Of a stretch of 55,012 nt of DNA, positions 53,524 through 55,012 are shown in pieces. Both the position numbers and the translations under genes were made by a program. The number at the start of each line of letters is the position of its first letter. Positions within the stretch are counted from its first letter, which is position 1. Under the pieces are notes generated by a model that was not told the origin of the DNA, made no database searches, and saw nothing but the letters and a program-made list of their open reading frames with translations. This stretch comes from Amphimedon queenslandica. Taxonomy: Eukaryota > Porifera > Demospongiae > Haplosclerida > Niphatidae. The stretch covers positions 630,940 through 685,951 of the forward strand of contig NW_003546242.1 in assembly GCF_000090795.2 (NCBI RefSeq), written 5' to 3'.

Positions 53524-53808
53524 TTAAGCCTTTTTAAATCCTAAGGTTTCATTACTTATTATTCGTAATACAGTGATTCCCCAAGAAAACATTACGTCAG
53601 CAATTTTAATTAAACTAACAAATATTTGTATAATTACAATAGGGAAACCTATCACGCCCAAGGATTGCATAGTATCTTTAAAGCACCAATGGTTGTCACT
53701 GGAATAGGAGATGATTATATCAATGATTTCATTGAATTTGGCTATCCTGATATTGGCCTCACTATTAAAAAATGTTACCAATTTTTACCAAAAGGAATTT
53801 ATATTTAG
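53524..53808. other. Overlapping open frames on both strands, unknown
   Basis: Plus: HSIFKAPMVVTGIGDDYIND, then a Gly/Tyr stretch to a stop at 53808. Minus: 85 codons, hydrophobic in its centre. Neither has a known domain; at most one can be real. Confidence 0.2.
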
Positions 53809-53870
53809 TATATTGTATCTATTTGGTAAGAAGAAGAGGAAACATTAGCATCTTAGATTGATACTATCCT

Positions 53871-54292
53871 ATGAAAAGTTATATGTACTTTACCCTGATA
53901 TTACTTATGTACACAGATTCTTCATTCAGTGTGTGCGAAAGTTATGATATACAGCCTTCCAGTATCTACTTTTTGACAGAATGTCCTGCACAGCTATTGA
54001 AGCTATCTATCTCTACAAAAAGATTAAATCTAGTTACTGGCCAAGTTAGATCAATTATGACGGTGTATGTTATTGTAATCCAAAACCAGAATTCACCTTG
54101 TATACTCCATGGCATCATCTGAAAACAGTTGTTTCAGGTAGTCCAATTGTCATTGCACCAATACTACAATACTCAGATGAAACTAGTGGTAATAGCAGTA
54201 AGATTAGAAATAAATTTGATGTTTGGTGCATATCTTTAGCTGGTCGTCAAAATGTATTTTGTTGCATGCTCGAACTGTACCTTTGCAAGTGA
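53871..54292 (+). other. Possible secreted-protein exons, unknown
   Basis: The frame at 53871 starts with a signal-peptide-like MKSYMYFTLILLMYTDSSFS followed by a Cys. A second reading (54060-54190) gives CYCNPKPEFTLYTPWHHLKT and GSPIVIAPILQYSDETSG, with a one-base shift between. It could be the start of a secreted or membrane protein gene; no family recognised. Confidence 0.3.
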
Positions 54293-55012
54293 GATGACAG
54301 GTCTGAGGATGTGTGGCTGCTCCTCTTGCAGTACAATACTGTGTTAACAAACAACTGGTGTTAAAAAGATATCTCTTAACTTTGAAATGATACTCAGAAT
54401 TATTATAATAATTGAGAGGTGTGTGAATGAGAGTTACAGAAGAGGAGAGAAAGAAAAGGAATAGGAGGAAGAATGAAATACAGAACTCACTAATGTTACA
54501 AAACCGATAATATATAATTGCTAGAATCATACGAGGGTGAGCTTTACAGTGGACCGACTAGAGGATCAATAATGGATGAAGCCTCGGGGCTGGAGAGAGA
54601 TAATAAGTAGATAACTGTAGAACGAATGAATGAAAGTTGAGGGAGTAGATTAGCTTGTCTGATTGAGAGATTATTTTCCTTTTATATGATGTGTATTGTG
54701 ACGTAACAGGAAATCAATTATTGCTAGATGAGCATACCACAGTACTCCCCCCCAGTGAGTATACGAACGATAGTTTATAAAATCTTATACAAGTACATTT
54801 GTACATGTACAGTACATGCAGTAATTGTACATGTACATGTATTGTATAGTGTAATGGGAAACATTGGGAGGAGCAAATGGATTGGCCAAAAATTAAAATT
54901 GATAGTTGTTATATTGACATTCTGGAGCCATGCATCATTGAGCAACAGTAAATTTCGAGTTGTTTGGGCCAGTGTACATGTCTCCCTGACCTGGTAGTTC
55001 TACTCAATGAAG
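54293..55012. other. No gene seen; TACATGTA-rich tract
   Basis: 54797-54842 is a run of GTACATGTAC-type words like the one at 31140-31320. No coding feature supported to the window end. Confidence 0.4.

Noticed and set aside
1-55012. tRNA or rRNA genes
   Set aside because: I looked for T-loop GGTTCRA-type boxes with matching A boxes and for conserved rRNA words and found none convincing by eye.

Overview
This is an animal (metazoan) genomic window, most likely from a sponge. That rests on very short introns (49 and 56 nt where both splice sites can be read), loose low-GC spacing, and protein families that I associate with sponge and cnidarian genomes. The sponge assignment is inference. No rRNA, tRNA, CRISPR or bacterial operon structure was seen. 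Almost everything recognisable is mobile DNA, often nested; clear host-type genes are few and mostly decayed.

Layout. 1-8 kb: a 91-bp tandem duplication, a 166-bp duplication, two decayed minus-strand protein-kinase-like genes (1769-2741 and 6770-8004), a plus-strand multi-exon gene of unknown function (about 4422-5419) and two inverted copies of one MITE with TA target duplications (5562-5792, 6030-6268). 8.1-10.9 kb: minus-strand LINE fragments interrupted by about 1.1 kb of other sequence. 10.9-17.8 kb: a Ty3/gypsy element with a complete hAT transposon (11592-14465) inserted in its gag. 17.8-18.5 kb: a pogo-like transposase remnant. 18.5-21 kb: a four-copy minisatellite and a hAT-type MITE remnant.

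21.1-27.6 kb: a minus-strand multi-exon gene (DUF7869-like, probably transposon-derived) split by a 4.2-kb DNA transposon with 217/229-bp terminal inverted repeats. The transposon carries two convergent genes: a SAP-SWIM-YqaJ nuclease gene on plus and a THAP-DDE transposase on minus. It fits the ISL2EU/IS4EU type and is the most informative locus here. 28.8-30.7 kb: LINE reverse transcriptase joined directly to a conserved transposon-associated gene. 30.7-33.4 kb: AT-rich, gene-poor. 33.4-37 kb: a hAT-type MITE with a perfect 45-nt hairpin region, then a P-element-like transposase remnant split by a foldback element with a 9-bp target duplication and an assembly gap. 37-41 kb: plus-strand remnants of a large transposon-type gene ending in a C48-like protease whose catalytic Cys appears to be Phe, followed by a PHD-like stretch. 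41.5-43.9 kb: LINE with another hAT-type MITE in it. 44.6-45.4 kb: minus-strand gypsy integrase remnant. 48.3-53 kb: a gypsy element with both LTRs and a GGTAT target duplication, sitting in a C2H2 zinc-finger-containing gene remnant. 53-55 kb: weak exon-like stretches of unknown function.

The insertions can be ordered: hAT after gypsy-1; the YqaJ element after the DUF7869 gene; the foldback element after the P-like gene; the small hAT MITE after the LINE. Only the hAT gene (793 codons) looks intact.
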